From Saonia sp964398035 (lineage in GTDB: Bacteria; Bacteroidota; Bacteroidia; Flavobacteriales; Flavobacteriaceae), in the NCBI GenBank assembly GCA_964398035.1, contig CAYNLI010000008.1, positions 1 through 42,446 on the forward strand: a stretch of DNA of 42,446 nucleotides. Direction: 5' to 3'. The notes under the pieces are model-generated. The model saw only the letters and a list, made by a program, of their open reading frames with translations. It was not told the origin of the DNA and made no database searches. Numbering within the stretch: the stretch's first letter is position 1; every line of letters begins with the position of its first letter. Both the position numbers and the translations under genes were made by a program. This document shows positions 8,066-16,791 of the stretch, one piece after another.

Positions 8066-10300
8066 TTATTGTTTTAAGGTTTCTAATTTTTGGTTTTCTA
8101 TGTCAGCTAATTTAAGCATTTTTTTAGTATTCTCCTGTTTAGCTACTTGACCATTCTTTTGATCAGCATATATATGGGCGACTCTTTCGTCTTTTCTATG
8201 ACCTTCTCTGGTCAATTTATGCTCTTCATTGGTCTTGTCTTCATCAGCTTGTTGTTTAGCCTGAACAGCCTCTTGCTCAGCTCTGGAAGATGCTTGTTGA
8301 ACTTCTGATAATGTTTTAATGGTTTTGTCTAAAATTGCTCTAGCTTCCACAGCCGTATCTTCACAAAGTATATCTATAAGCGCACCCATCATTTCAGGAG
8401 TCTGTGCATTTCCAATGGTGTTTTCTGCAACACTGTCTATAATTTGCTTTTTCTTGGCGTCCTTTCCAGCATCATTAAAATACAGCCCCATGTCGTCATT
8501 CATGAACTCTGGCATTATTTGAATAAATTTAGCCCTTAAATCTCCAAGAACATAATGTATCGTTTCCCCCTCTTTGTAAACTTGTTTTGCTTTCATAAGC
8601 ATTCTCTCCATAGCCACTTGAAGAAAATCATCGAATGGTCTATAGAATATTTCGCTTCTTGAAAAAGAAGCTGCCCTTTGGGATTCCACATTAGTAGATG
8701 TGGTGTGCTGTCCAGACGTCCCCTTTCTTGCGTCGGTAAGTCCAATCATTCTATCAGCAAGGTCTTCTATAAGCATAAGACCTTCCATTAGGTCTCGTAT
8801 TTGATTTGAATTAGAAAGGTCTATTGATGTAAATTGATTAAAGCCAAATTTATTGTTTTTATCTTTTGTGTTAATAAACACCATTTGATCTTTTTTCATA
8901 TGGTGCATTACCTGATTCAGTGGAGAAGTGTTTTGTCTATTGTTTTTTAAATATTGACGTGGGGTTTGAGCTGTGTCATAGATCATGACCTTTCCGTTAT
9001 TTTTTCTCATTGCCAATCTAAGCTCAAAAAGTATTTCACTTGCCCATAATTGCATTTTATATAATTTGGCAGCTACTGACCTTACGGCAGACCCACCTAT
9101 AGTATTTTGTCTGTAAAGAGAAACTGGATCCAGGTAACATTTTTTCCTGTCAACTATCCTGTAATTTCTGTTTTCTTCAAGACCCCAAGAAAGGCATACG
9201 TTCGGGCCAGCCATAACAACGTGACGAGGCATTTCGACACTTGTTGTTTTAACGTTGTCCTCTTTTCTCGGCCTGTCCTTTTCATTCATTATTTGATAAG
9301 ACGTTTCTCCAGTGCTTTGATTCTTATAGGATTTTGCCCGAATGGTTTTTCTAGATTTCCAAGACATTTCAAATATTGCCATTCTAAAACTTCCAGCATC
9401 TTCCAGAAACCATCCATTACTATCTTTTGCGTTATCAGAATTTCCCGAAGTCAGCGTTCCGCTTGAGGATTGACCTTGTAAGGAAAAATCTGCCCGTATA
9501 ATTTCTTTCTCTTTTTTTGTAAGTTCAAATCTATTGTAAATTTCGTTTTCTGAATAAAATACGGTTTGGGAATATAGTTCGTGATCATTTTGAACTACTT
9601 TGTTTGAGTCAACATCACAATCAATATTTAACGGATGCCCCTTTCTCCATTTAAGTATGCCATCTTCAAATACAATATCGAGATGACATTCGTCTCCAAT
9701 AAATAAATCTTTTAATACTTCTGGTAAGATTTGTTTATTTTTATCGACAGTAAGAAATTTTTCAGCAAGATCATCGGCAACTTCTTCTGAAGCAGATCTA
9801 TAATTTTTAGAAAAGAACTCTTCGACATCATCATGCACTTCCATTTCAGGATTTGGGGATTCAATATCAATACCGTGGTCGTCTTTAATTTTTTTATTCA
9901 GCTCTCTTATTATTTGTTCTGCCTGCATGTCAATAAGCGCATCCAATTTTGCGACCTGAGCATCTTTGTTGAGAACGTAAGCCTTCTTTCTCACCGGACG
10001 TTCCATCCAGTCACCAACTAATTGTTCTATTTTTTGTTCTATTAAATTATAAATTTGATATTCAAGACCAATGGTTATTCCTTCTGGCGCTACCACAGGT
10101 GTCATGTGAAGCTTCTTTTCTTCCTTGTCCATAATACACAAATAAGCTCTATAAAGCTTTTCCTGAACTGTTTTCCTGTCTGTGTAATTACTTCTAGTTC
10201 TGCCAGATATCCTGCCGAGAGCATGGTTTATGTGCCATTGTTCTGTTTTTTCACCTTCTGAAACGGTTTGATCTGGAAAATTATATAATGAAGAGCTCAT
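8066..10300 (-). CDS. Portal protein
   Basis: 744 residues, the expected size for a portal with a long C-terminal helical barrel. The N-terminal half has mixed alpha/beta wing and clip-like content; a central helical part (QIRDLMEGLMLIEDLADRMI, then SGQHTTSTNVESQRAASFSR) resembles the stem region of phage portals, where a helix and a glutamine/serine-rich segment line the channel. The last 90 residues are a Gln/Glu/Lys coiled coil. It lies immediately downstream of the large terminase and upstream of the scaffold gene. The gene after it starts 4 bases away. Confidence 0.8.
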   Translation of the reverse strand: MSSSLYNFPDQTVSEGEKTEQWHINHALGRISGRTRSNYTDRKTVQEKLYRAYLCIMDKEEKKLHMTPVVAPEGITIGLEYQIYNLIEQKIEQLVGDWMERPVRKKAYVLNKDAQVAKLDALIDMQAEQIIRELNKKIKDDHGIDIESPNPEMEVHDDVEEFFSKNYRSASEEVADDLAEKFLTVDKNKQILPEVLKDLFIGDECHLDIVFEDGILKWRKGHPLNIDCDVDSNKVVQNDHELYSQTVFYSENEIYNRFELTKKEKEIIRADFSLQGQSSSGTLTSGNSDNAKDSNGWFLEDAGSFRMAIFEMSWKSRKTIRAKSYKNQSTGETSYQIMNEKDRPRKEDNVKTTSVEMPRHVVMAGPNVCLSWGLEENRNYRIVDRKKCYLDPVSLYRQNTIGGSAVRSVAAKLYKMQLWASEILFELRLAMRKNNGKVMIYDTAQTPRQYLKNNRQNTSPLNQVMHHMKKDQMVFINTKDKNNKFGFNQFTSIDLSNSNQIRDLMEGLMLIEDLADRMIGLTDARKGTSGQHTTSTNVESQRAASFSRSEIFYRPFDDFLQVAMERMLMKAKQVYKEGETIHYVLGDLRAKFIQIMPEFMNDDMGLYFNDAGKDAKKKQIIDSVAENTIGNAQTPEMMGALIDILCEDTAVEARAILDKTIKTLSEVQQASSRAEQEAVQAKQQADEDKTNEEHKLTREGHRKDERVAHIYADQKNGQVAKQENTKKMLKLADIENQKLETLKQ

Positions 10301-10316
10301 AGCTTATGTAGTTACA

Positions 10317-10324
10317 CAAATTTA
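10317..10324 (-). promoter_or_regulatory. Possible -7 promoter element for portal gene
   Basis: The minus strand reads TAAATTTG, a full match to the Bacteroidota -7 motif TAnnTTTG, in the 35-base gap between terminase and portal. No TTG lies at the usual 19-21 bases upstream, so this is weak. Confidence 0.3.
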
Positions 10325-10335
10325 TATTATTTTTT

Positions 10336-12480
10336 TCAATTCTTTCTAAAATCTTTCACGATCATGTCAAAATAACTCTCTCCATGAAGGTTTTCCATTT
10401 CCTTTATGCGATTGTTAAAAATTTCTTTGTCACTAATTCTTTTTTCTTGAAACTTTCTTTTTTCTTCATTTGTCAAATCTTTTCTTGGATTAAACACCGG
10501 TATATCATCATTAAGCGAAACATCTTCCCCAGCATAGTTTTTAATAATTAGCTCCCCCTCTTCAATATTGTAGTAAGTCATTGACATTAAGGGATCATCA
10601 TAATAATGATCTTCATCATTTTCTATTTCATCTGAAATATCTGGAAACATTTCAAGCTTAAATATGAGGGCCATGCCAAAGGCCATTGCTAAATCCGTAT
10701 TTTCATCACCATAATTGATTAGATCCATTATGACTTCCCTGAAATAGATTTGCCAAACAGAATTTTTTACTTCTGTTTTTAATAATTTTGTGACAAGAAC
10801 TTTTTCTCTCTTGGTCATTCTTTGACCATATTCATTTTTAGCTTTTGATGGGCCGATAACAGCTTCTAGGTCTGGTCTAATTTTAAGATACTTTTGAGCT
10901 CCAACATCTTTCCAGTGTTTAAGTATCGCTATTTTTGAATATTCAATAAGAGCTTCGCAATTGTAATATATTGCCAACATAAGTGCGTGTTCGTAAAATG
11001 AATCATCACTACTTGAATCGCCCCGCTCTTTTAATATAGCTACTGGATAATCGTACTCTCTAGAAGGTCCAGCAAAACACCTGTAAACAACCATAGCTCC
11101 ATAAGAAAACTTTCCTGTCTGCTCTATTTCGTCATCATAACTATCTATTCCAGCAATATCAGGTTTATACTCCATGGAATCCTGATTGATAGGATTGTCA
11201 CATTTAACGACAGTTCCATGCTTGTCCTTTATAAATTTTACTTTAGAGTCGTGTTCTAATCTAATTTTAGCCTTTTCTTTTGCATTTTTAGCCTTAACAA
11301 GTAAACGAGCGCATCTAGGATTGTCCACCCATTTTAACCTACCTCTTGTAACAAGTTTAGGGAGGTCGCCTTCGTTCATACGAACAAGCTGAGTGTTCAA
11401 AAGGTTTATGTCAAGAACGCCGCCTTTTGATTTTAAGAAAATTTCAGATTCTTTTAAAGGAAATGACTGGATGTGTTTTACAATGGCGGTTTTGGATTTT
11501 CCAACCCTTTCCCTTTCTGCCATAATAAATTTTTTGGCAGCTTCACTGTCTGTTTCTCCTGTTCTGAAATCAAAGAAACTGATAGTTTCCCCGTTCTTAT
11601 CAGGTACACCATCGCCTGGATAATGCGTAGCTGCAGAAATAAATATTTTTTTAAGATTGAAAGATTCATGGTTCTCCCACATTTCTTTATAATCTTTAGA
11701 ACCTTTTTCGATTTCACCTCCAGTGCCATAAATTAGCGGAGTTCCGAACTGATCTTGACCATCTCTAAAACAAGGTTCCGTTGCTTTGTAGGAGGCTATA
11801 AGGCTTTGAAACAATCCAGCCTCTTCAAAGACACAAAGAGCTAATGATTTACCCTCAAACGCAGAACTGTCAGCAAACATTGTCTTAATGAACATTTGAG
11901 AGAGAAGACCTTCGTCGATAGCTTGTTTATTTTCAGTGTAGCCGTAGCCAAGCCTTAACTCTTCACTGTTCTTTGTAAGAATACTTGATCTGTATGCTGG
12001 ATTTATTTGAGCTAAAAGATACATTACCTTTCTGTAGAAATCATCTGCTTTATCCTGCTTACCTGCGCAAACGCCAACTTCGGCACCAATATAAAACAAC
12101 ATTTCATATACTATTTGCATAGCTCCAAACCATGAAAGACCTATCCGCCTAGGCTTGCCAACAATAAGGCCGTATTGATTTGTCTTGGCATCTTCGGTTT
12201 CAATTGACAATCTTCTATCTATTGCCCTGTAAAATGGATTGCCTGCTTTTTTTCTTTTTTTACCTTTCTGCCCGGGAGGCATAAGGGATATTTTACACAT
12301 GTTAAGATAAAAATAATGTTCTCCGGTGATTCTGGGCATTCCATGTGGAGAATATCCATTTATACACCTATCGTCCTGCTCGTCCCAAAAATCGTCATAG
12401 GCTATTGTTCCCGTTTTAAGATCGGGCTGGTCCTCTTCCTGAAGAGGGCAGTACTTTTTAGCATCGAACAATACTCCCAT
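10336..12480 (-). CDS. terL: Terminase large subunit
   Basis: 714 residues, the usual length. An N-terminal ATPase domain carries a variant Walker A (GKPRRIGLSW, residues about 108-117) of the Arg-containing type found in phage terminases, and a Walker B with catalytic Glu (LALCVFEEAG, about 213-222). A coupling-like SFPLKESEIFL and a C-terminal nuclease domain with an early Asp strand (IAGIDSYDDE) follow. The enzyme cuts and pumps DNA into proheads through the portal encoded next to it. A hairpin terminator precedes the gene at 12490-12521. Confidence 0.9.
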   Translation of the reverse strand: MGVLFDAKKYCPLQEEDQPDLKTGTIAYDDFWDEQDDRCINGYSPHGMPRITGEHYFYLNMCKISLMPPGQKGKKRKKAGNPFYRAIDRRLSIETEDAKTNQYGLIVGKPRRIGLSWFGAMQIVYEMLFYIGAEVGVCAGKQDKADDFYRKVMYLLAQINPAYRSSILTKNSEELRLGYGYTENKQAIDEGLLSQMFIKTMFADSSAFEGKSLALCVFEEAGLFQSLIASYKATEPCFRDGQDQFGTPLIYGTGGEIEKGSKDYKEMWENHESFNLKKIFISAATHYPGDGVPDKNGETISFFDFRTGETDSEAAKKFIMAERERVGKSKTAIVKHIQSFPLKESEIFLKSKGGVLDINLLNTQLVRMNEGDLPKLVTRGRLKWVDNPRCARLLVKAKNAKEKAKIRLEHDSKVKFIKDKHGTVVKCDNPINQDSMEYKPDIAGIDSYDDEIEQTGKFSYGAMVVYRCFAGPSREYDYPVAILKERGDSSSDDSFYEHALMLAIYYNCEALIEYSKIAILKHWKDVGAQKYLKIRPDLEAVIGPSKAKNEYGQRMTKREKVLVTKLLKTEVKNSVWQIYFREVIMDLINYGDENTDLAMAFGMALIFKLEMFPDISDEIENDEDHYYDDPLMSMTYYNIEEGELIIKNYAGEDVSLNDDIPVFNPRKDLTNEEKRKFQEKRISDKEIFNNRIKEMENLHGESYFDMIVKDFRKN

Positions 12481-12489
12481 AAGTTATTT

Positions 12490-12521
12490 TAAAAATACAA
12501 CGGGCCGGTTAAGACCCGTTG
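12490..12521 (-). terminator. Hairpin terminator upstream of terminase
   Basis: On the minus strand CAACGGG, a 10-base loop and CCCGTTG form a perfect 7-pair stem followed by TATTTTT. It lies between the acidic coiled-coil gene and terL. Confidence 0.6.
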
Positions 12522-12557
12522 ATTCAAAACCAAAAAATAAATTAGCGCAACACAACA

Positions 12558-13160
12558 CTAATTTTTCTTCAATGTTTTGACTTTTTCTGTTGCTATTTTC
12601 AAAGCTTCTTCAAGCCCGGCATTTAATTCTTCAAGACTTTTGTTTTTAACAAACAAATTTCTATTGCTTCTTCTCGCTAAGTCAAGTTCTTCACAAACTT
12701 TCGCATGCTCTTCCCCAGAAACATTTGAATTTAGTAATTTTTTGTAAGACCTTTCTAAGTCGTTGAATTCCTTTTTAATCCTTCTGTTCTCGATAACAGA
12801 CAAATGAGGTTCTTCTGTTCCTTCGGGAATGTCTTTAATTTCAAATTGTCTTATAGAAAGCTCTTCTTTTTGCTTACCGACATTTTCACCATGCTCTGTA
12901 TACTCTGTTTTTTCCACAAGGTCAGCGGGTTCTGCACTAAGCTTTCCTTCTTCAGGATTTTCAGTTTCAGGCTCGGTAGGTTTTCCGTCAAGATTTTCAG
13001 GTTCAGTTTCAGGCTTTTCAGTTTCAGGCTCAGTTCCTTTACCGTCTACTAGGGCTGACGCATTGTCTTTTTCACCTTCCTTCTTGCTCAAGTTCTTGCT
13101 GCTTGGCAGATTCCCTTTTTCGCTTTGCTGTGACTGCGGATTCTCTTTTTTGTTGCTCAT
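12558..13160 (-). CDS. Acidic Pro/Glu-repeat and coiled-coil protein, unknown
   Basis: 200 residues. A low-complexity first half contains imperfect repeats of TEPETEKPETEPEN type, rich in Glu, Pro and Thr. The second half is a predicted coiled coil (LEELNAGLEEALKIATEKVK). The start codon lies inside the end of the upstream gene, with an 89-base overlap in another frame. Position directly before terL would suit a small terminase or packaging accessory, but no DNA-binding motif is visible, so the function is open. Confidence 0.6.
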   Translation of the reverse strand: MSNKKENPQSQQSEKGNLPSSKNLSKKEGEKDNASALVDGKGTEPETEKPETEPENLDGKPTEPETENPEEGKLSAEPADLVEKTEYTEHGENVGKQKEELSIRQFEIKDIPEGTEEPHLSVIENRRIKKEFNDLERSYKKLLNSNVSGEEHAKVCEELDLARRSNRNLFVKNKSLEELNAGLEEALKIATEKVKTLKKN

Positions 13161-13701
13161 GATAAAATGATTTTCTTTGTTGAACTTTTATTTCTAATCG
13201 AGATAGTTTGTACCCATTTTTTGTGGGAGCGTTATCCAATAAAGAGTCTCGACTTTCTCCTTTTAGAATGTTTTCTATAAGCTTCTTTACCTCACTGCTT
13301 TTTTTTATAAGAGATAATTTTTTCTCTGAATCATCTTCGTCTTTAGCAGATTTCAATTTACTTAACCAAAGCTCATTTAGCTGATCCAGCTCGTCTATCT
13401 TAGGGTCGTATTGGAGCTCTGCATACATGATACAAGCTTCCACTATTTTTTGATTATGACCCCATCTATATTTTTTACCGTCGCCAGTAACTTCTCTCAT
13501 GGCTCTGTTATGCCTTTCTTTAAAGGCGAAATACCTTATAGGAGACTTATAGTCAACGGTCATGGCTACACAGGTAAAACATTCAAGTCCAAGGCTCTTG
13601 TCCTCTATAAGATCTCTAAAACATTTTATAGAAAGAACTCCGTCGTTTACATCATCTAAATTTACAAGTCCTGTTTTTTGATTTAAAATAGTCAAATACA
13701 T
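13072..13701 (-). CDS. Unknown protein upstream of terminase
   Basis: 209 residues. The first half is globular (LSIKCFRDLIEDKSLGLECF, YRWGHNQKIVEACIMYAELQ); the second half is highly charged and helical, ending in a basic Lys/Arg/Gln tail. The last 89 bases overlap the next gene in a different frame, so the basic tail and that gene's Ser/Lys start share DNA. A DNA-binding or packaging-related role is possible from the basic tail and position but is not shown. Confidence 0.55.
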   Translation of the reverse strand: MYLTILNQKTGLVNLDDVNDGVLSIKCFRDLIEDKSLGLECFTCVAMTVDYKSPIRYFAFKERHNRAMREVTGDGKKYRWGHNQKIVEACIMYAELQYDPKIDELDQLNELWLSKLKSAKDEDDSEKKLSLIKKSSEVKKLIENILKGESRDSLLDNAPTKNGYKLSRLEIKVQQRKSFYHEQQKRESAVTAKRKRESAKQQELEQEGR

Positions 13702-13744
13702 TTATCTTGTGATTTCGTTTACAATTTACCAATAATTAATTTAA

Positions 13745-14086
13745 CTACTCTACTTTCATTGAGGGATTTGTTTTTTTCCTTTTTTCCAGCATTTTTGAAA
13801 ATTCATCATTGCACGCCGTTAAAGTGGTGCTCGTGAACCTTACAGAAAGTTTGTTTTTAAATCTTCTGGCCATTTCTCTTTCAATTTCAAAGCTAAGATT
13901 GTCGTTTTCAACAAATCCCTGAACAAGCTTATTAAGCAGGGGTTCCACTTCCGAAGCAGTTACTAAATTTTCTTTTACATTTTGATTTATAGAGGCCACC
14001 ATTTGATTTGCTCCATGAGCAACCCCTTCTACGTATTGCAACGCAGACCATAATTCAAGTGTTGTTATTTTTTCAAATTTATTCAT
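13745..14086 (-). CDS. Small helical protein of unknown function
   Basis: 113 residues, mostly helical (TLELWSALQYVEGVAHGANQ), with a basic C-terminal end (EKRKKTNPSMKVE). The family is not recognised. It overlaps the KTSC gene by 8 bases and so belongs to the chaperonin-led transcript. Confidence 0.5.
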   Translation of the reverse strand: MNKFEKITTLELWSALQYVEGVAHGANQMVASINQNVKENLVTASEVEPLLNKLVQGFVENDNLSFEIEREMARRFKNKLSVRFTSTTLTACNDEFSKMLEKRKKTNPSMKVE

Positions 14087-14309
14087 CTAATCTTTTGAAT
14101 TTATATTTTTTAGAAACTTTGGAATAAAATAATTTCCCCGTACTTGAGGCTTGAATTAATTCATTGTAGACTGTCCTGGGAACTTGTGAGTATTTATACA
14201 GAGCTCCTTTTGAAAACTCCACGTAAAGCTCATTAGTGACCATGTCGTGACCAATTTTTGCAATCCCGGAGGAAGCAACGACTTCCATTGAAATATTTTC
14301 AGGTATCAT
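14079..14309 (-). CDS. KTSC-domain protein
   Basis: 76 residues that fit the KTSC domain almost end to end: VVASSGIAKIGHD, then LYVEFSKGALYKYSQVP, VYNELIQASSTGKLF and a closing YSKVSKKYKFKRL. The family is named for a conserved KTSC or similar run. It is a small stand-alone domain found in bacteria and phages, with no firmly established activity that I know of. The gene begins 2 bases after the groEL stop. Confidence 0.75.
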   Translation of the reverse strand: MIPENISMEVVASSGIAKIGHDMVTNELYVEFSKGALYKYSQVPRTVYNELIQASSTGKLFYSKVSKKYKFKRLDE

Positions 14310-14311
14310 AA

Positions 14312-15946
14312 TTATTCTATTTTTTCGGCTTCTCCAATAAAGCCATATATAGCTCCGTTGGTACTTATTATTGCTGAGGCTACAGAAACTGCATTTTCTG
14401 TTGATACCAAAGAAACTTTGGCAGGGTCTATAATTCCGCTATCAAGAAGATTAACCTCTTCTCCGTTGCTGACGTCGATACTCAGCTTATACTTGCTAAG
14501 AATTGTTTTGTCGTACCCATATGCCTGGTCTATGTCCGCGTTTTCCAATATTTTAAAATACGGTTTTCTTATTGCTTCTATGACAGCAATAATTCCAAGA
14601 TTTTCATCCGAACTTAAAGAGTCGGCTGCTTGATCCTGGATCATTTTATCTGAAATTTCCAGCAAAAGAACTCCTGCCCCTTTTACATATCCATCTTCGG
14701 ACACCGCTCTTACAGCGAACAAGGCATCCTTCATCCTATCCTCCATCTCCCTGGCTTCTATTTCGCTATTGGCTCCAACATATATCATGGCCATTCCAGT
14801 GGTCAACTTGGCACCACGCTCAAGAATTTTATCTTTCTCAAATGGAGACTCTTCATTTTCTGCTTGTTTTTTAATAAGGTCTATTCTGCCTTTTATAGCT
14901 TCATCACCTCCCTTTCCACCTAGTATGGTGAATTCACGCATTTTCACAAGAACACTACTGGCTCTTCCCAGTACTGTTTCAGGGTCTAGTTCAAGGACCT
15001 CGTTAAGAGTGTTGAATTTCTCTTTACTTATAGCCTGTCCGCCTGTCATTATAGCAATGTCCCCTATAGAAGCTTCTTGTTGAGAGCCGAATCCAGGAGC
15101 ACGTATCACCATTATATCGGCCTGTCCTTTTGCATTTGCCACTCCTATGAAGTGCATCGGGGTAGATGCCATGTTCTCACAAAAGATAATCAAAGGCTTG
15201 CTCAGTGAGTTTGCATACTCTATAATATTTATTATATCGGTAAGGGTCTCTATTTTGTGATTGGAACAGAATATCAAAGCTTCTTTGTAATCACTGCTCA
15301 TTTTCTCTTGGTTCTTCGCAAGATACTGAGACATCATTCCCGTGGAATAGCTTAAACCAATTTTTTTCTCCACATAACAATGGCTTAATTTTCCAACATC
15401 TATTTTTATAGCACCATGATCCCCTATAGCCTCTATGGCTTCCATAATGATTTCGGGTATCTCAGGATCGTTATTAGACGATATGGTCGCTATGTTCTTC
15501 ATTATAGACTTTCCCTTTTCGTCAAAGGTTATTGGAATTGCGCTCTTTCTAATTTCTTCATGAACTATCGAGAGGGCAATTTCCATCCCCCTTTTTATAT
15601 TAGCTATTTTAGAACCCTTTTTCATTGATTGAAAAAGAGACTGTATAAGCTCATTGGCAATTACGGTGGCCGTAGTGGTTCCGTCACCGACTTGCTTGTC
15701 CGCTTTATTAGCAACTTCCTTAATGGCCTGGGCACCCATGTTCATTAATGAGTTTCCAAACTTTACGGATCTGGCAACGGTCACACCATCTTTGTGCCAT
15801 CTGGTTCCATAATCTGTCTGTACCGCCACAAGCCTTCCTCCAGGACCAAGTGTAGATCCTACGAGAACCGCTAATTTCTTTACGCCTTGAGCCAGTCCTT
15901 TCCTAGCTTCGTCTCCTGTAACTATTTTTGTATACTCAGTATTCAT
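14312..15946 (-). CDS. groEL: Phage-encoded GroEL-type chaperonin
   Basis: 544 residues, close to bacterial GroEL. It shows TLGPGGRLV, KDGVTVARSV, the ATP-binding GDGTTTATVIA (residues 87-97, with the metal-binding Asp of the GDGTT motif), and KDALFAVRAVSEDGYVKGAG, which holds the Asp needed for ATP hydrolysis. The C-terminal Gly-Gly-Met repeats of cellular GroEL are absent; the protein ends GFIGEAEKIE. The equatorial domain is better conserved than the apical one. The start forms TAATG with the stop of the GroES-like gene. Likely role: folding of capsid or other large phage proteins, with or without its own lid. Confidence 0.93.
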   Translation of the reverse strand: MNTEYTKIVTGDEARKGLAQGVKKLAVLVGSTLGPGGRLVAVQTDYGTRWHKDGVTVARSVKFGNSLMNMGAQAIKEVANKADKQVGDGTTTATVIANELIQSLFQSMKKGSKIANIKRGMEIALSIVHEEIRKSAIPITFDEKGKSIMKNIATISSNNDPEIPEIIMEAIEAIGDHGAIKIDVGKLSHCYVEKKIGLSYSTGMMSQYLAKNQEKMSSDYKEALIFCSNHKIETLTDIINIIEYANSLSKPLIIFCENMASTPMHFIGVANAKGQADIMVIRAPGFGSQQEASIGDIAIMTGGQAISKEKFNTLNEVLELDPETVLGRASSVLVKMREFTILGGKGGDEAIKGRIDLIKKQAENEESPFEKDKILERGAKLTTGMAMIYVGANSEIEAREMEDRMKDALFAVRAVSEDGYVKGAGVLLLEISDKMIQDQAADSLSSDENLGIIAVIEAIRKPYFKILENADIDQAYGYDKTILSKYKLSIDVSNGEEVNLLDSGIIDPAKVSLVSTENAVSVASAIISTNGAIYGFIGEAEKIE

Positions 15947-16269
15947 TATTTGTCAGATTTTAAAGGGTGACCAAAAAGAATAGCGTCTTTGTGAAACAAT
16001 TTATATAAAACATTGTTTTCAGCTTTTAAGCTTTCAAAGCGTTTCCTTTCGGGATAGATTAAATGACCAGACCCTATTTGAAACTGAATCCATTGACCTT
16101 CTTTGAAAGGAAATGGCGAATAATTTTTAAGGCCGGAACCGAGCTTTAATATGATTCCCGTATGGGTTTCCTCAGTGTCACTGATTTTCATTTTATCCCC
16201 TTGGTCGCAAGAAGAATCTGGAAGAACCAGAACGTAATTTTCTGGTATTGAGTAATCGGGTAAATCCAT
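15946..16269 (-). CDS. groES: GroES-like co-chaperonin, divergent
   Basis: 107 residues from ATG 16269, similar to the length of GroES. Order and pattern match: IPENYVLVLPD at the start (compare the RVLVKP strand of GroES), an Asp/Glu/Thr-rich mobile-loop-like section before TGIILKLGSG, then FKEGQWIQFQIGSGHLIY and a final DAILFG strand. Similarity is weak, but adjacency to groEL with a TAATG overlap makes the call likely. A longer reading from 16359 would overlap the upstream gene and adds residues without GroES character, so the inner ATG was chosen. Confidence 0.7.
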   Translation of the reverse strand: MDLPDYSIPENYVLVLPDSSCDQGDKMKISDTEETHTGIILKLGSGLKNYSPFPFKEGQWIQFQIGSGHLIYPERKRFESLKAENNVLYKLFHKDAILFGHPLKSDK

Positions 16270-16300
16270 TTTATGTGTGTTTTGGTTTTGAATTAATATT

Positions 16301-16573
16301 TTAATTGAACAAGCTCCCGATATCCCTACCGAAAGCATCCATGTGATCGTCATTGTCAATCACTTGGTTTTTTGACTTTTCAGAATTGTGGAACCAGGTA
16401 TTAAAAAAGGATCCATTGAAACTTTCCCCGCCAGTACCGTAAATAAATGATTTTTCAGAAGGCTCTCCTGATTCAGTAACAGAAACGAAACCCCCTTCTG
16501 GAGTCTCTATCATGTCAATCATCTCAAGTCTATTAAAGTTGGGACGTCTATTCCTGAATTCTTGGAACATCAT
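16301..16573 (-). CDS. Small unknown protein heading the chaperonin operon
   Basis: 90 residues from ATG 16573 (MMFQEFRNRRPNFNRLEMID). It is rich in Gly, Ser, Asn and Phe. The frame is open upstream to ATG 16630, but that codon sits inside a terminator hairpin, so the inner start is preferred. The family is unknown. Confidence 0.5.
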   Translation of the reverse strand: MMFQEFRNRRPNFNRLEMIDMIETPEGGFVSVTESGEPSEKSFIYGTGGESFNGSFFNTWFHNSEKSKNQVIDNDDHMDAFGRDIGSLFN

Positions 16574-16614
16574 GGAAGCTGTGTTTTTATTTTTTTGGTA
16601 TTCGCAAGTTAGAC

Positions 16615-16648
16615 AAAAAAAAGCTCCCATAAAAATATAGGAGCTTTT
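16615..16648 (-). terminator. Rho-independent terminator, leftward
   Basis: On the minus strand AAAAGCTCC, a 12-base loop and GGAGCTTTT form a perfect 9-pair stem ending in eight T. It would end a leftward transcript coming from the gap. Confidence 0.75.
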
Positions 16649-16660
16649 GTCGAGTTTGTT

Positions 16661-16681
16661 TTATAATCTTATAGACGGGTC
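16661..16681 (-). CDS. Possible C-terminal end of a gene lost in the gap
   Basis: The minus strand next to the N run reads DPSIRL and then TAA, 13 bases before the terminator. Six residues are too few to prove a gene; the stop plus terminator arrangement is the only support. Confidence 0.3.
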   Translation of the reverse strand, partial: DPSIRL

Positions 16682-16781
16682 NNNNNNNNNNNNNNNNNNN
16701 NNNNNNNNNNNNNNNNNNNNNNNNNNNNNNNNNNNNNNNNNNNNNNNNNNNNNNNNNNNNNNNNNNNNNNNNNNNNNNNNN
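16682..16781. other. Assembly gap, exactly 100 N
   Basis: One hundred unresolved bases, a conventional placeholder for a scaffold gap of unknown length. Orientation and adjacency of the two sides therefore depend on the assembler and cannot be checked here. Confidence 0.98.
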
Positions 16782-16791
16782 CATACATATT

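Noticed and set aside
12804..13170. Two rightward Phe/Ser-rich frames
   Set aside because: They mirror the Glu/Pro-rich repeat of the leftward gene; such repeats give open antisense frames by codon bias.
16270..16359. Longer N-terminus for the GroES-like protein from ATG 16359
   Set aside because: It would overlap the upstream gene by 59 bases and adds residues without GroES similarity.
16574..16630. Longer N-terminus from ATG 16630 for the gene ending at 16301
   Set aside because: That ATG lies inside a 9-pair terminator hairpin with a T8 tail.
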